Shown piece by piece: positions 22,409 through 23,260 of a stretch of 23,260 nt of DNA. This stretch comes from Acetothermia bacterium UBA3571. Its GTDB lineage: Bacteria > Bipolaricaulota > Bipolaricaulia > Bipolaricaulales > Bipolaricaulaceae. The stretch covers positions 1 to 23,260 of the forward strand of contig DFNI01000012.1 of NCBI GenBank assembly GCA_002375995.1. Reading direction: 5' to 3'. Position numbers and translations under genes: made by a program. Every line of letters begins with the position of its first letter. Within the stretch, counting starts at the first letter, position 1. Under the pieces are notes generated by a model. The model saw nothing but the letters and a program-made list of their open reading frames with translations. It was not told the DNA's origin and did not search any database.

Positions 22409-23260
22409 CCCGCCTCCTTTCGGTAGCGGGCCCCAATGCGGATGTTCCCGCTACCCGTCTTGGCCTCTATGGCCGCCGGGGCCTCGGGGTCCGGAGTGAG
22501 GTCGCAGTGCACCTCCCCGTACCGGGATTCCGTGACCAGCCGGAACCGGGAGTCTGGGGGAAGGAGGAGCTCCATGTCCCCCGACCCCGTCCGGAGCCGC
22601 CAGACCACCTCCCGCCCAACGGGGGAGCTTATGCGGATGTCGCCGCTTCCCGTGCTCACCTCCGCGTCCCCCCCGATCGCTTCCAGCCGCACATCGCCCG
22701 AACCCGTGCGGAGGACGAGGTCGCCCCGGACCTCGGCCGCGAACACGTCGCCGCTTCCGGTGTGGATGGTCACATCATCGCCCGCGCCGTGGACCATCAC
22801 GTCGCCGGAGCCACTGGACGACCGGAGCTCCCCCGTGACCTCCTGAACACGGATATCGCCGGAGCCGGCCTTTACCTCCACATCGCCCCCGATCCGGCTC
22901 AGCTCTACATCCCCCGAACCCGCGACCACCACAAGCGGCCCGGTGACGTCGGCCACGCGGATATCCCCACTCCCCGATCTGATCCGGGCCTCGATGTGGC
23001 GGGGGACCTCGATCTCGTAGTCAAGAGCAACCCACTCCAGGACCTTACCGAAGAACCCAGGCCCGAGGATCTTTACGTACTTGGAGAGATCTCCCACTCT
23101 CACCTCTCGGCCCAACACCTCCACCGGGGGGTCCCGCCGGATGAGCTCGGCCAGGCGCTCGGCCCGGGTGGGGGGAAAGGCGGAGATCTCGAAGCTCCCC
23201 CGGACCACCGCCCTGCCGGGACCTCCGGCTCGTACCTCCACGTCCCCGCCCCCGGCCTCC
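22405..23260 (-). CDS. DUF4097-type repeat protein (5' partial)
   Basis: The frame is open to the window edge, so the N-terminus is missing; 284 codons are visible. After an N-terminal part with EVRAGGPGRAVVRGSFEIS, from about residue 90 of the GTG at 23241 there are eight GSGD blocks (GSGDIRVADVTGPLVVVA, GSGDVELSRIGGDVEVKA and so on). The first six are exactly 18 residues each, then one unit of 21, and a GSGNI repeat appears near the C-terminus. This is the beta-helical DUF4097 (putative adhesin) pattern. There is no membrane segment in the visible part; a signal peptide, if any, would be upstream. The stop overlaps the ATG of the small membrane protein. The family role is not known to me; it is often encoded next to small membrane proteins and regulators. 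Confidence 0.85.
   Translation of the reverse strand, partial: EAGGGDVEVRAGGPGRAVVRGSFEISAFPPTRAERLAELIRRDPPVEVLGREVRVGDLSKYVKILGPGFFGKVLEWVALDYEIEVPRHIEARIRSGSGDIRVADVTGPLVVVAGSGDVELSRIGGDVEVKAGSGDIRVQEVTGELRSSSGSGDVMVHGAGDDVTIHTGSGDVFAAEVRGDLVLRTGSGDVRLEAIGGDAEVSTGSGDIRISSPVGREVVWRLRTGSGDMELLLPPDSRFRLVTESRYGEVHCDLTPDPEAPAAIEAKTGSGNIRIGARYRKEAG
22576..22974 (-). repeat. 54-nt coding repeats (GSGD units)
   Basis: Six successive 54-nt units and one 63-nt unit encode the GSGD repeats of the DUF4097 protein. The GGSGD codons recur with similar but not identical bases, so the repeats are old or under protein-level selection. Confidence 0.8.

Noticed and set aside
21903..22436. N-terminal extension of the GNAT gene through the upstream membrane-protein gene
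   Set aside because: The frame runs opposite in phase to a secure gene with duplicated motifs; GNAT similarity begins only at about 21902.

Overview
This is a GC-rich, gene-dense bacterial chromosome segment. It carries a complete-looking stretch of the division and cell wall (dcw) cluster, a LolA-like periplasmic protein paired with an RND/MMPL exporter (suggesting two membranes), many ATGA stop/start overlaps, and a tRNA gene with no encoded CCA. I cannot place the organism from sequence alone. The gene style would fit a deep-branching, possibly thermophilic phylum such as Bipolaricaulota/Acetothermia, but that is a low-confidence inference.

Layout. (1) Positions 1-6121, plus strand: murG (5' end cut by the window edge), murC, murB, ftsQ, ftsA and ftsZ, tightly packed. 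This makes the last soluble and lipid-linked peptidoglycan precursors and the Z-ring with its membrane anchor. (2) 6274-7746, plus: a secreted beta-propeller protein of the virginiamycin-B-lyase-like type, ending at a clear terminator. (3) 7796-12163, plus: a self-contained operon with a promoter, a palindromic operator, a TetR-family regulator, a small exported protein of unknown function, a large RND/MMPL exporter and a LolA-like protein, closed by a 17-bp terminator hairpin. This looks like a regulated envelope-lipid or hydrophobic-compound export module. (4) 12402-14170, minus: ribE and ribBA (riboflavin synthesis), preceded by the surviving C-terminal third of a sugar-type ABC permease that is cut off by a decayed, IS4-type insertion sequence (about 14665-15785). 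(5) 15886-17711, minus: a promoter, tRNA-Val(CAC), a protein with two P-loop kinase domains starting only 12 nt after the tRNA, and an overlapping small protein with a five-cysteine cluster. (6) 17754-23260, minus: a DUF885 metallohydrolase, an MFS exporter, a ribbon-helix-helix protein, a double GNAT protein, a small membrane protein with an internal tandem duplication, and a DUF4097 protein with 18-residue GSGD repeats (5' end cut by the window edge). The last five named are separated by 14 nt or less, or overlap, and look like one operon.

The most interesting places are the tRNA/dual-kinase/Cys-cluster unit (15886-17711), the duplicated membrane module next to the DUF4097 protein (21917-23260), and the TetR-controlled MMPL/LolA-like operon with its orphan exported protein. 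None of these has a function that can be read directly from the sequence.
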